The notes: generated by a model not told the origin, from the sequence alone. A stretch of 10,212 bases of DNA from an uncultured Porphyromonadaceae bacterium (GCA_947177605.1 CAMWUX010000024.1:1-10212), one strand, 5' to 3'. Positions 1-6,429 are shown, counted from the first letter of the stretch. A program made the numbers and translations.

Positions 1-1
1 G

Positions 2-2599
2 CGCGGTCTGGCTCACTTCCTCGAGCACATGTGCTTCAATGGCACTACCAACTTCCCCGGCAAAAACCTCATCAACTGGCTTGAGACCGTAGGTGTGAAA
101 TTTGGCCGTAACCTCAATGCTCAAACCGGAGTGGATATGACCTTGTATATGATCAAGAACGTGCCCACAGCCCGCGAGGGCGTCCAGGACTCCTGTCTGC
201 TCATCCTTCACGACTGGGCCGACGATCTGCTGCTTCTTCCCGAGGAGATCGATGCCGAGCGCGCCGTGATCCACGAAGAGTGGCGCCGCAGCAACACCGG
301 TCAGATGCGTATTCTCGAAGGCCTCCTTCCTCAGATGTATCCCGGCGAACGCTACGGCTACCGTCTGCCAATCGGCACCATGGAAGTGGTCGACAACTTC
401 GAATATCAGGCTCTCCGCGATTACTACGAGAAGTGGTATCGTCCCGACAATCAGGGTATCATCGTGGTAGGTGATATCGACGTGGATCGCATCGAATCAA
501 AGATCAAGGAACTCTTCTCAAGTATCAAGATGCCCGAGAACCCCGCCGAGCGCATTTACTTCCCCGTTGCCGACACCGAAGGCACCATCTACGCCATCGG
601 TCACGACAAGGAAATGGCTGCTTCGGTTGCCGAGCTGATGATCAAGACCGACGCTCTGCCACGAGCTCAGCGTAATACCGTGCTCTACTATGCTAACGAA
701 TACGTATGGCACATCATCGACCACATGCTCAACACCCGCCTCGACGAGATATCTTCCAAGCCCGGCGCTCCTTTCGCTGAGGCAGGCGTAAGCTACGGCA
801 ACTACTTCCTGGCCAACACCAAGGATGCCTTCACTATCTACGCCGGCGCAAGCCACGGCATGGAACTTCCCGAAGCCCTTGCTGCAGTGTACCGCGAAGT
901 GCTTCGCGCAGTCCGCGGCGGTTTCACCGTTTCGGAATATGAGCGTGCTAAGGCTGAATACCTCTCCCAGCAGGAACGTAGCTACAACAACCGCAACCAG
1001 CGCGAAAACGGAGTGTACGTCAACTATTACGTAAACAACTTCCTTGACAATGACCCCATGCCCAATAAGGAGGACGAATACCAGATCGCTCAGATGATCG
1101 CCAATATGGTGACACTTGACCAGATCAATGCCGCTATGAAGGAGGTCGTTACCGACGACAACCGCGTGCTTCTGGCTATGATGCCCGACAGCGAGGATGG
1201 TAAGTATCCGACCGAGGCCGAATTCAAGGCTGCTCTTACCGCTGTAGATGGCGAAGAGATTGAGCCCCTCAAGGAGACTCTCAAAGAAGAACCCCTCATT
1301 CCTCAGCTTCCCGCCAAGGGCAGCATCGTGAGCGAAAAGCAGGATCAGCAGTGGGGCGCTACCGTATGGACCCTCTCCAACGGCGCTACCGTGATCGTGA
1401 AGCCCACCAAGTTTAAGGATGATGAAGTGCTCTTCAACGCTTCCGCAGTCAACGGCACCGCTCCCTACGGAGAGAAGTATGCCAACTCCCTCACATTCAT
1501 GCCTACCGTACTCCGTCAGTATGGCCTCGGCACCTATACCTACTCCGACCTCCAGAAGTACCTCGCCGGCAAGCAGGTGGTGGTACGTCCCGGATTCGGT
1601 CTCTACACCCGCTCATTCTCCGGCTTCTCCACACCCAAGGATATGCCCACACTGATGGAGCTCATCTATATGAACTTCATTGATATCAACGTCACCGAAG
1701 AGGAATTTGCCGCCATGCAGGAAAACAACATCCGCATGCTTGCCAGTCAGGAAGCCGACCCGATGTTTGCTTTCCAGAAAGATCTCTTGGAGTCACTTTA
1801 TCACTCCCCCCGCATTCAGCCCCTCACTGCAGAGGTAGTTAAGCAGTCGAGCCTTGAGCAGATACTCTCCGTATGCAAGGCTATGACCGCCAATGCCGCC
1901 GACTACACTTTCACCTTCGTTGGCAACGTAGATGTTGAGGCCCTCCGTTCCCTCGTGGAGCAGTATATCGCTTCGCTTCCCGGCAATGCCGCCACAGCCA
2001 AGCGCACCGTTGAGTCCTTCAGCCCCGAATATCTGATGAATACCGGTGTGGCTACCGACAGCTTCACCACCAAGATGGAGACACCCCAGACTTGGGCCTA
2101 CATCGTCACCTTCGGCACCAATAAGTACGATACCCGCAACGACATCCTTGCCTCCATCGCCGGCCAGGTGATCACCAAGCGTCTCGTCGACAAGATCCGC
2201 GAAGAGATGGGCGCCACCTACTCCATCAGCGCCAGCGGCTCCATGGATGAGCTCGGCCCCCAGAATGCCCAGATTCTCACCTACTTCCCCATGAAACCCG
2301 AAATGAAGGAAGAGACCCTTGCCGAGATCAAGAAGATCATCGAGGCCGTAGGTAAGAAGGTTGAGAAAGAAGAATTCGACAAGATCGTAGAATACCTCAC
2401 CAAGACCTTCACCGAAGCCAAGGAGAAGAATAGCCCCTGGCTTAGCGCTATCGCATCATGGGTACGCAGCGGCGAGGATACCTTCAACAATAATCTTGAA
2501 GTGCTCCGCTCGCTCTCACCCAAGGATGTTGAGAAATTCGTGAAAGACCTTCTCAAGCAAGGCAACTACCGCGTAGTAGTGCTCGATCCCGCCGAGTAA
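2..2599 (+). CDS. M16 family zinc metallopeptidase, N-terminus cut by window edge
   Basis: Two-domain insulinase/pitrilysin-type protease (clan ME), expected to be exported and to degrade peptides in the periplasm; localisation is inferred because the signal region lies outside the window. The open frame runs from the first bases, so the ATG at 29 is internal. Codons at 14-28 give HFLEH, the inverted zinc motif HxxEH. The third zinc ligand is expected in the IHEEW segment (first Glu codon at 275), 83 residues after the last motif His. The C-terminal half carries the usual R-x(6)-Y substrate-binding signature, IREEMGATY, with Arg at 2198 and Tyr at 2219. Both halves are thus present and the enzyme looks active. 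About 865 residues are visible; family members in Bacteroidales are commonly about 940, so some 70-80 residues are missing. The gene is G+C-rich like the right-hand operon and ends in a strong terminator. Confidence 0.96.
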   Translation, partial: RGLAHFLEHMCFNGTTNFPGKNLINWLETVGVKFGRNLNAQTGVDMTLYMIKNVPTAREGVQDSCLLILHDWADDLLLLPEEIDAERAVIHEEWRRSNTGQMRILEGLLPQMYPGERYGYRLPIGTMEVVDNFEYQALRDYYEKWYRPDNQGIIVVGDIDVDRIESKIKELFSSIKMPENPAERIYFPVADTEGTIYAIGHDKEMAASVAELMIKTDALPRAQRNTVLYYANEYVWHIIDHMLNTRLDEISSKPGAPFAEAGVSYGNYFLANTKDAFTIYAGASHGMELPEALAAVYREVLRAVRGGFTVSEYERAKAEYLSQQERSYNNRNQRENGVYVNYYVNNFLDNDPMPNKEDEYQIAQMIANMVTLDQINAAMKEVVTDDNRVLLAMMPDSEDGKYPTEAEFKAALTAVDGEEIEPLKETLKEEPLIPQLPAKGSIVSEKQDQQWGATVWTLSNGATVIVKPTKFKDDEVLFNASAVNGTAPYGEKYANSLTFMPTVLRQYGLGTYTYSDLQKYLAGKQVVVRPGFGLYTRSFSGFSTPKDMPTLMELIYMNFIDINVTEEEFAAMQENNIRMLASQEADPMFAFQKDLLESLYHSPRIQPLTAEVVKQSSLEQILSVCKAMTANAADYTFTFVGNVDVEALRSLVEQYIASLPGNAATAKRTVESFSPEYLMNTGVATDSFTTKMETPQTWAYIVTFGTNKYDTRNDILASIAGQVITKRLVDKIREEMGATYSISASGSMDELGPQNAQILTYFPMKPEMKEETLAEIKKIIEAVGKKVEKEEFDKIVEYLTKTFTEAKEKNSPWLSAIASWVRSGEDTFNNNLEVLRSLSPKDVEKFVKDLLKQGNYRVVVLDPAE

Positions 2600-2625
2600 A
2601 CCGCTATCGCTGAACCATACACCCC

Positions 2626-2671
2626 GCAGGGGCTGCATCGACCGCGCGTCGTTGCAGCCTCTGCCTGTTTT
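2626..2671 (+). terminator. Intrinsic terminator of the M16 peptidase gene
   Basis: Starts 27 nt after the stop codon. The stem pairs 2626-2629 with 2661-2664, a G-T wobble at 2630/2660, 2631-2637 with 2653-2659, one T-T mismatch, then 2639-2642 with 2648-2651, leaving a 5-nt loop. CTGTTTT follows. The reverse strand has no T-run after the stem, so it should act only on + strand transcripts. Confidence 0.85.
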
Positions 2672-2723
2672 ATGCATTCTGCGTTCAAATATCACCTTTA
2701 TTGCCACTGCGTTAGCCGGGATC

Positions 2724-2752
2724 GGAGGCTACAGCGCCTAGCGCCTGCCTCC
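2724..2752. repeat. GC-rich inverted repeat holding a 7-bp tandem repeat
   Basis: GGAGGC (2724-2729) pairs with GCCTCC (2747-2752). The loop contains two tandem copies of AGCGCCT. It lies downstream of the XRE gene on the - strand, so it may help end that transcript, but neither strand shows a T-run. Function unknown. Confidence 0.35.
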
Positions 2753-2807
2753 GTATGGAGAAGTACCACCTTGACTTTATCTGCCAACCACATACGCAAC
2801 AACAATT

Positions 2808-3026
2808 CTATATAGTTTCGTCTGCCTCCATTGCTTCAGATATGATTTTGAAGAAATCCACTCCCAATGCTTTGCTTATCAGGATGAGTAGGTCGGTGTT
2901 TATGGATGGTTGAGAATAGATATAGTAGATATTAGGTCGTTGACAATGAATTTTACGAGCAAGCCAGACGGGAGTACGCTCCTGTCTTTTCATTTCTTGC
3001 TTGATTAATTGACCTATATGTACCAT
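2808..3026 (-). CDS. Small XRE-family helix-turn-helix regulator
   Basis: A 72-residue stand-alone Cro/C1-type DNA-binding protein. The pattern TPVWLARKIHC (helix 2, about 18-28) followed by QRPNIYYIY (recognition helix, about 29-37), then SINTDLLILISKAL and DFFK, matches the short XRE regulators common in Bacteroides. The frame is open to an ATG at 3092, but the family normally starts MVHIGxLI, so I chose the ATG at 3026. No Shine-Dalgarno is present, as usual in this phylum. Its target is unknown; it is divergent from the membrane/secreted cluster at 3403 with about 375 nt between, so control of that cluster or of itself is a reasonable inference. A + T-rich composition places it in the accessory block. 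The leader of this gene is unusually structured (see 3029-3129). Confidence 0.8.
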   Translation of the reverse strand: MVHIGQLIKQEMKRQERTPVWLARKIHCQRPNIYYIYSQPSINTDLLILISKALGVDFFKIISEAMEADETI

Positions 3027-3028
3027 AA

Positions 3029-3129
3029 AGTCGAACTGAATTCTTATTTGCCTACCTCTAACTGTGGCACCGCCAAGCGCCAAATCCAACAAGTACGCAC
3101 AAGAATTCAGCCCGACTATGCAGGCTGAA
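3029..3129 (-). promoter_or_regulatory. Leader of the XRE gene with two alternative RNA helices
   Basis: Read as - strand RNA, three arms are visible. Arm 1 (3123-3129) pairs with arm 2 (3106-3112) through TTCAGCC/GGCTGAA, loop 10 nt. Arm 2 extended (3101-3117) also pairs with arm 3 (3029-3045) over 17 positions: 15 Watson-Crick pairs and two G-U pairs. Arm 3 ends two nt before the ATG at 3026. The two helices share arm 2 and cannot coexist. The 55-nt stretch between arms 2 and 3 has its own small hairpin (GGCGC/GTGCC with one wobble). The structure is seen in sequence; a regulatory role is inferred. Confidence 0.5.
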
Positions 3130-3141
3130 CTTCCTTTATTC

Positions 3142-3210
3142 TTACTCTGGTTTGATTTTGATAGTTTTGGCGGTTTTTCTGTTAGGGTGTATAAGTTTTG
3201 TGTAGATCAT
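3142..3210 (-). CDS. Possible 22-aa upstream ORF in the XRE leader
   Basis: ATG at 3210, TAA at 3142; the peptide is MIYTKLIHPNRK followed by TAKTIKIKPE, rich in Lys. It lies inside the predicted leader transcript and stops 12 nt before arm 1 of the alternative helices. No ribosome binding site is visible. An ORF this short in A+T-rich DNA can occur by chance; only its position argues for it. Confidence 0.2.
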   Translation of the reverse strand: MIYTKLIHPNRKTAKTIKIKPE

Positions 3211-3264
3211 TTATTTTTGTTAATGCAAATGTTTCTTTTCGGTTGCTATAATTTTTGTTTGATA

Positions 3265-3295
3265 CAAAAGTAGCCAACATTTTTAATATCACAAA
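3265..3295 (-). promoter_or_regulatory. Bacteroidetes-type promoter for the XRE gene
   Basis: On the - strand TTTG (3292-3295) is followed after 19 nt by TACTTTTG (3265-3272), an exact match to the -33 TTTG / -7 TAnnTTTG consensus of the Bacteroidetes primary sigma factor. Transcription would start near 3258, giving a leader of about 230 nt before the ATG at 3026. Confidence 0.65.
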
Positions 3296-3390
3296 AAACG
3301 TAGCTTTCTATTAGAATTTATATAGAAATATTATACCATAGAGTAAAATCTCCTTACTCGCTATAAGCCTCGGGATAATAGTGTGATATA

Positions 3391-3398
3391 TAACTTTG
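3391..3398 (+). promoter_or_regulatory. -7 element directly before the VanZ-like gene
   Basis: TAACTTTG fits TAnnTTTG exactly and ends 4 nt before the ATG at 3403, so the message would be leaderless or nearly so. No clear TTTG is found 19-21 nt upstream, which suggests a weak or activator-dependent promoter. The remainder of 3130-3390 is A+T-rich and shows no other gene. Confidence 0.5.
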
Positions 3399-3402
3399 CG
3401 AC

Positions 3403-3813
3403 ATGATTGCAAAGCATAAAATATTTTGGATAGCATTATTGATGATTGCTGGCGCTATTGTTTATATCCTTTTTCGGGTGCCGGTTATTTTCACTATGCC
3501 GTTTCAGAATATTGCTGATCAACTGCCGTTGATTTCACTTCCGGATAATACATTGACTTACGCACTGCGATTCATCATCCCGGATGTCCTGTGGTGTGTT
3601 GCTCTGCTGATATATGCTTCGGTATTACAGAGTAGTATTCTTCGGTATATTGCCTTAGCGATGCCGGTAGGTATGGAACTCGGACAATACTTTGGATTCA
3701 TACCCGGCACATTTGATATTGCCGATCTAACAGCATATTTATTAATCACATTCATATTTATATTAAAATGGAAAAAGTCAAAATCAATCTCTCTACAGTT
3801 TTCGGCTGCATAG
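3403..3813 (+). CDS. VanZ-like small integral membrane protein
   Basis: A 136-residue hydrophobic protein with about four membrane segments (roughly 7-24, 54-75, 79-98, 108-123) and a basic C-terminal tail (KWKKSK). The segment MELGQYFGFIPGTFDIADL recalls the E-x-x-Q ... D-x-x-D pattern of VanZ-like proteins, but it is shorter than typical VanZ and the likeness is only in this stretch. Function unknown; VanZ-like proteins are poorly understood envelope proteins. The ATG sits just after a -7 promoter element. It is the first gene of a + strand cluster and its last 46 nt overlap the next gene in another frame. Low G+C relative to the flanking genes. Confidence 0.7.
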   Translation: MIAKHKIFWIALLMIAGAIVYILFRVPVIFTMPFQNIADQLPLISLPDNTLTYALRFIIPDVLWCVALLIYASVLQSSILRYIALAMPVGMELGQYFGFIPGTFDIADLTAYLLITFIFILKWKKSKSISLQFSAA

Positions 3814-3983
3814 GTCTTACCCTCTTTGGCATCGCTGCTCTTGCATCTTCATCATCCAAAGACTTTAATGACGGTGTCAGGGATGGCTATAATGCCGTAA
3901 TGAAAGCGAATGGCTATTCTTCGGATGAGATCCATTATGAGGATATTGATAGCATAGCCACCGATCAGTCACCTATCGCTTAA
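3768..3983 (+). CDS. Small one-TM protein of unknown function
   Basis: A 71-residue protein: a short basic start (MEKVK), one hydrophobic segment at about 10-28, then a hydrophilic acidic tail with the repeat-like DGVRDGYN and a final stretch rich in Asp, Ser and Ile. Such small membrane-anchored proteins with a DG-x-x-DGY segment occur in Bacteroidales, but I know no function. The start overlaps the end of the VanZ-like gene by 46 nt, which suggests translational coupling. The hydrophobic segment followed by ASSSS could instead be an uncleaved or cleaved signal; I favour an anchor. It is followed after 23 nt by a gene for an exported protein. Confidence 0.65.
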   Translation: MEKVKINLSTVFGCIGLTLFGIAALASSSSKDFNDGVRDGYNAVMKANGYSSDEIHYEDIDSIATDQSPIA

Positions 3984-4006
3984 TTAACATATTAAACTCA
4001 ATTTGT

Positions 4007-4348
4007 ATGAAAAAGTTATTTTTAGCATCCTTAGCAACATTGCTTTGCTGTGGAATCATTGCCGCTACTGAAATGCCCATGGCATCAATGTCATCAACCT
4101 CTTCGGCATCTTATTCATCAATTAGTATTCCGACAGGTGCTTTCTTCAATGGAAACGATTTTGTATATGTCCAAAGTAGTTGGGTCCGCATAGTCATCAA
4201 TGGCTCGAGGGTAGAGTATGACATTCGTAACGCCGAAAAAGATCCCTACGGGAACTACGCACTCGTGCTATCTAATGGTGCTTCAATGACTATCTATAGC
4301 GATGGTAGATCGCTTTATTATGATGGAAGGACATATTCTATGAAGTAA
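4007..4348 (+). CDS. Small exported protein, unknown function (first of a pair)
   Basis: 113 residues. Residues 1-20 form a classical signal peptide (MKK, hydrophobic core, IAA) with likely cleavage at A20, giving a mature start TEMPMASMS. A Ser-rich linker (22-40) follows, then a body dominated by short beta-like stretches ending in YSDGRSLYYDGRTYSM. No catalytic motif or known domain is recognised. Two Cys (14, 15) lie in the hydrophobic core, but the context is not a good lipobox. The next gene, 13 nt downstream, also encodes a small exported protein with a similar mature start, so they probably share an operon and a place of action. Confidence 0.7.
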   Translation: MKKLFLASLATLLCCGIIAATEMPMASMSSTSSASYSSISIPTGAFFNGNDFVYVQSSWVRIVINGSRVEYDIRNAEKDPYGNYALVLSNGASMTIYSDGRSLYYDGRTYSMK

Positions 4349-4361
4349 TAACTTGATAAGA

Positions 4362-4724
4362 ATGAAAGCATATATCATCACCCTCGCTGCTATTCTGCTT
4401 GGGATATCGGCAAAGGCATCTGAAATGCCATGTCCTTCTCAAACTACATCAGAAGCGTCAGCGTCCGATTCTCCTTTGGTTTGCCAATTCAGCCTTACAT
4501 CGTATTCCGGTACCATTAATAGTGGCAACACCAATACTTTTCAAGTCGGGTTGAGTTGTCCTCAACAGAGCGATGTAAGAGCTACTGTAGTCGTAGTGAT
4601 TGACAAAGAACTTGTTGCCAGTAAAGTGGTAACAATTAAAGCCGGTAATGACTATTCTGATCCAGTTTATATTTCTGTAGGTCACTCCTATAATGGTCAG
4701 AAATACCAATTAGGGGTACAGTAA
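4362..4724 (+). CDS. Small exported beta-rich protein, unknown function (second of a pair)
   Basis: 120 residues. A TTG at 4353 would add three residues; the ATG at 4362 (MKAYIITLAA) is preferred because it gives a standard signal peptide. Cleavage after AKA (residue 19) yields SEMPCPSQ, close to the neighbour's TEMPMAS. After a Ser/Ala-rich linker (25-38) the body (39-120) alternates polar and hydrophobic residues, with VRATVVVVIDKELV and VVTIKAG, in a way that suggests one immunoglobulin-like beta sandwich. Cys at 24, 41 and 66 could form a disulfide after export. It is the last gene of the cluster; a perfect hairpin terminator lies 22 nt after the stop. No enzyme motif is seen; a binding or structural role is possible but not shown. 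Confidence 0.7.
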   Translation: MKAYIITLAAILLGISAKASEMPCPSQTTSEASASDSPLVCQFSLTSYSGTINSGNTNTFQVGLSCPQQSDVRATVVVVIDKELVASKVVTIKAGNDYSDPVYISVGHSYNGQKYQLGVQ

Positions 4725-4746
4725 ATTATAATTCATTTCTTTGAGG

Positions 4747-4788
4747 GTGCTTTATCGTACTGCGAAAATACGATAAAGCACTTTCTTA
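4747..4788 (+). terminator. Perfect 13-bp hairpin terminator of the small-protein cluster
   Basis: GTGCTTTATCGTA (4747-4759) pairs perfectly with TACGATAAAGCAC (4769-4781) around a 9-nt loop, and TTTCTTATT follows. It closes the + strand cluster that begins at 3403. Confidence 0.85.
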
Positions 4789-4836
4789 TTGAATACTACA
4801 TTTTGTTGAAGAACCCGCCATTCCTCTGGCTGCGGA

Positions 4837-4868
4837 TTTGTCGTGTTCAATAAATATTATTACTTTTG
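4837..4868 (+). promoter_or_regulatory. Consensus Bacteroidetes promoter
   Basis: TTTG (4837-4840), 20 nt, TACTTTTG (4861-4868): an exact -33/-7 match at ideal spacing, the best promoter in the window. The start would fall near 4874. The next plausible ATG of a protein is 270 nt away, so it drives either a non-coding RNA or a long leader. Confidence 0.75.
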
Positions 4869-4873
4869 CGATG

Positions 4874-5114
4874 CATAAGTAATTGTGCAGACATATTTTT
4901 GAAGCGTTTCGTGCTTTATCCTTTCAAGGAAATCGCCAATTTTCAAAACAAATAAGGAGAAAGCAGTCGGCGGACGCTCATGCTTGTCGTATATCCACTC
5001 CCCGACAAGGGGCATCGATATTCGATATGGCGTCGGAGTGGACTGTCTATTTATTTGTTGGGCGTTTGGCGATGCCTCCTTGAAGATAGACAAGAACATC
5101 ATTCCACGCTTTTT
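4874..5114 (+). ncRNA. Candidate structured RNA, long rod-like fold
   Basis: Complementary segments are nested along about 190 nt. Outer stem: 4901-4907 with 5106-5112. Main helix: 4915-4920 with 5085-5090, 4923-4930 with 5077-5084, 4932-4939 with 5066-5073. Then 4947-4955 with 5051-5059, and 4964-4967 with 5042-5045. At the tip, 4995-4999 with 5037-5041 and 5002-5006 with 5032-5036, crowned by ATCGA/TCGAT (5014-5018/5022-5026). A T5 run (5110-5114) follows the outer stem and could end transcription. A consensus promoter begins it. The elongated, bulged rod recalls 6S RNA in outline, but I see no diagnostic sequence and do not assign it. It could instead be the 5' leader of the small ORF at 5145. 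Pairings are seen; the RNA's existence is inferred. Confidence 0.5.
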
Positions 5115-5144
5115 CATATCGTTAACCTAAAGGTCAAATCGGGA

Positions 5145-5357
5145 ATGGAGGCGACATCGGATCCGGATATGGATATAATCAAGCATCTATATAAGCACGC
5201 GGGGAGTATACGTATTGCAGCCGGTGCGTTATTGGCGCTTAGCGTGATTGGTCTGCTGGTCTATACATTAGGTCACTCAAACGTACTTCCCGATTTATTG
5301 CCGGCAGCGCGTTTATGTTTGTGTACGTTTATTGTGGCATCGCAGAGCATTGATTAA
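5145..5357 (+). CDS. Possible small membrane protein, 70 aa
   Basis: MEATSDPDMDIIKHLYKHAG leads into two hydrophobic segments (about 22-43 and 48-65). The frame is open back to an ATG at 4980, but that part would be read from the structured RNA and has no coding look, so I chose 5145; 5169 is an alternative. No promoter of its own is visible, and expression would need read-through of the T5 run at 5110. No family recognised. It lies tail to tail with the nuclease gene. Confidence 0.4.
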   Translation: MEATSDPDMDIIKHLYKHAGSIRIAAGALLALSVIGLLVYTLGHSNVLPDLLPAARLCLCTFIVASQSID

Positions 5358-5369
5358 TCGGGGGGGGAG

Positions 5370-5392
5370 AAAAAGCACCGGTTAATCCGTGC
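5370..5392 (-). terminator. Intrinsic terminator of the YhcG-type nuclease gene
   Basis: On the - strand a hairpin (5375-5378 with 5389-5392, one bulged base, 5380-5381 with 5387-5388, 5-nt loop) is followed by a T5 run (A tract 5370-5374 on +). It starts about 45 nt after the nuclease stop codon. A run of eight G (5360-5367) lies just beyond. Confidence 0.6.
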
Positions 5393-5414
5393 ACCACACT
5401 CGTCAGCTGACTTA

Positions 5415-5433
5415 CTGCCGCGCCGCGCGGTAG
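5415..5433. repeat. GC-rich hairpin beside the nuclease stop codon
   Basis: CTGCCGCG (5415-5422) pairs with CGCGGTAG (5426-5433), 8 bp with one wobble and a 3-nt loop, immediately 3' of the nuclease gene. A perfect 10-bp palindrome, GTCAGCTGAC (5402-5411), is next to it. No T-run follows on either strand; it may protect the 3' end or be inert. Confidence 0.4.
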
Positions 5434-5436
5434 CTC

Positions 5437-6429
5437 CTACAGTCTGTTGTCAATCTCTTGTCGTACCTTGCGGACTTCGTTGATTAGTTGTTGTTCCGTC
5501 GGAAGGTAGGTGAGGTATTTGGCCGCCATAATAGTCTTGTTGTCAGCCGGAAGAGACATTTGAACTAACGTGTCGTTTTTCTCTGTACAAAGTAAAATCC
5601 CAATGGTTGGATTCTCATCATTCGTCTTTATGCACCTATCATAATAGTTGACGTACATCTGTAATTGTCCCAAATCCTGATGAGAAGCCTTTCCTGTCTT
5701 TAGCTCGATTATTACAAAGCTACGAATGAGTCGGTTATAAAATACCAAGTCGGCAAAAAATTCATCATCCTCAATCTGCAATCTCTTCTGTCGAGCCACA
5801 AAAGTGAAGCCGTTGCCAAGTTCAAGAAGAAATTCCTGAAGATGTGTGATTAGTGCATTTTCCAAATCACTTTCATAATAATGAGGCTTCTTTTTCAGTC
5901 CTAAGAATTCGAGTACCATTGGATCTCTGACTATTTCGGCAGGAGATTGCGGTTGCCTTTGACCACGAGCCATGGCGAGAACTGCATCTTTGTCGGAACT
6001 AAGAAGTAGACGTTCATAAAGCTGAGAATGAATTTGACGTTCTAATTCTCTTGCCGTCCAATTATTTTTTGAGGCCTCTAACTCGTAATACTCTCTTTTT
6101 TCCTTATCTGATATCTGAATCAGAGTTCTATATTGTGTCCAATTGAAATGTGAACGCAGTGCGTTCACATTTGGATATTCCAAATAAAATTGACGGCTAA
6201 AATTAAGTTGACGATAGGAGAATCCACTTCCATATATAGGCTCCAGCTCTTTAGCAAGATTTTTTATTATCCCTGCGCCATAATTGGCTCGTGCGTTACC
6301 GTCTTGTTCTTCCTCAACAATTTTGCGGCCTATTTGCCAATACATTTGTACGCGGCAAAAATCAACTGAACGAACAGCATTATTGCGTGCGTTCTCTATG
6401 ATAGAGCGAATTTCATTTATGAATTCCAT
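5437..6429 (-). CDS. YhcG/DUF1016-family PDDEXK nuclease
   Basis: 330 residues. The N-terminal half (about 5-160) is the helical DUF1016 N domain, recognisable from YWQIGRKIVEEEQ, YGAGIIKNLAKEL, GFSYRQLNFSRQFY and FNWTQYRTLIQISD. The C-terminal half (about 165-320) is a PD-(D/E)xK nuclease fold: helix with Glu190, D227 in FFADLVFYN, E242 and K244 in IELKTGK, and Q255 in GQLQMYVNYYD. The catalytic set looks complete. Relatives are about 330-375 residues, so it is full length. The physiological target is not established; homologues often sit in accessory or restriction-type loci, but no methylase or specificity subunit is here. The start lies 37 nt after the transglutaminase-like gene without a terminator or clear promoter between, so read-through is likely. 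It is much A+T-richer than that upstream gene, which suggests a different origin. Confidence 0.93.
   Translation of the reverse strand: MEFINEIRSIIENARNNAVRSVDFCRVQMYWQIGRKIVEEEQDGNARANYGAGIIKNLAKELEPIYGSGFSYRQLNFSRQFYLEYPNVNALRSHFNWTQYRTLIQISDKEKREYYELEASKNNWTARELERQIHSQLYERLLLSSDKDAVLAMARGQRQPQSPAEIVRDPMVLEFLGLKKKPHYYESDLENALITHLQEFLLELGNGFTFVARQKRLQIEDDEFFADLVFYNRLIRSFVIIELKTGKASHQDLGQLQMYVNYYDRCIKTNDENPTIGILLCTEKNDTLVQMSLPADNKTIMAAKYLTYLPTEQQLINEVRKVRQEIDNRL

Noticed and set aside
2600..2807. tRNA or attachment site at the left edge of the accessory block
   Set aside because: No cloverleaf, no TTCGA-type arm and no matching repeat at the right edge were found.
3029..3117. The 17-bp inverted repeat as ends of a miniature transposable element
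   Set aside because: No target-site duplication seen, and the two mismatches are G-U compatible only in the XRE transcript, favouring an RNA role.
3064..3273. + strand ORF of 69 codons
   Set aside because: Opposite the XRE leader, Phe/Leu-rich by composition, no promoter, and no protein-like pattern.
4871..4882. ATG-CAT-AAG-TAA micro-ORF right after the -7 box
   Set aside because: Lies at or before the expected transcription start; too short to support.
4883..5083. + strand ORF of 66 codons
   Set aside because: Runs through the pairing segments; no coding character, overlapped in another frame.
4860..5117. - strand ORF of 85 codons starting MKKRGM
   Set aside because: It covers the structured RNA and its promoter; the sequence shows no recognisable fold and no - strand promoter was seen.
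4980..5144. Upstream extension of the 70-aa ORF
   Set aside because: The added residues come from the hairpin segments and lack protein-like character.
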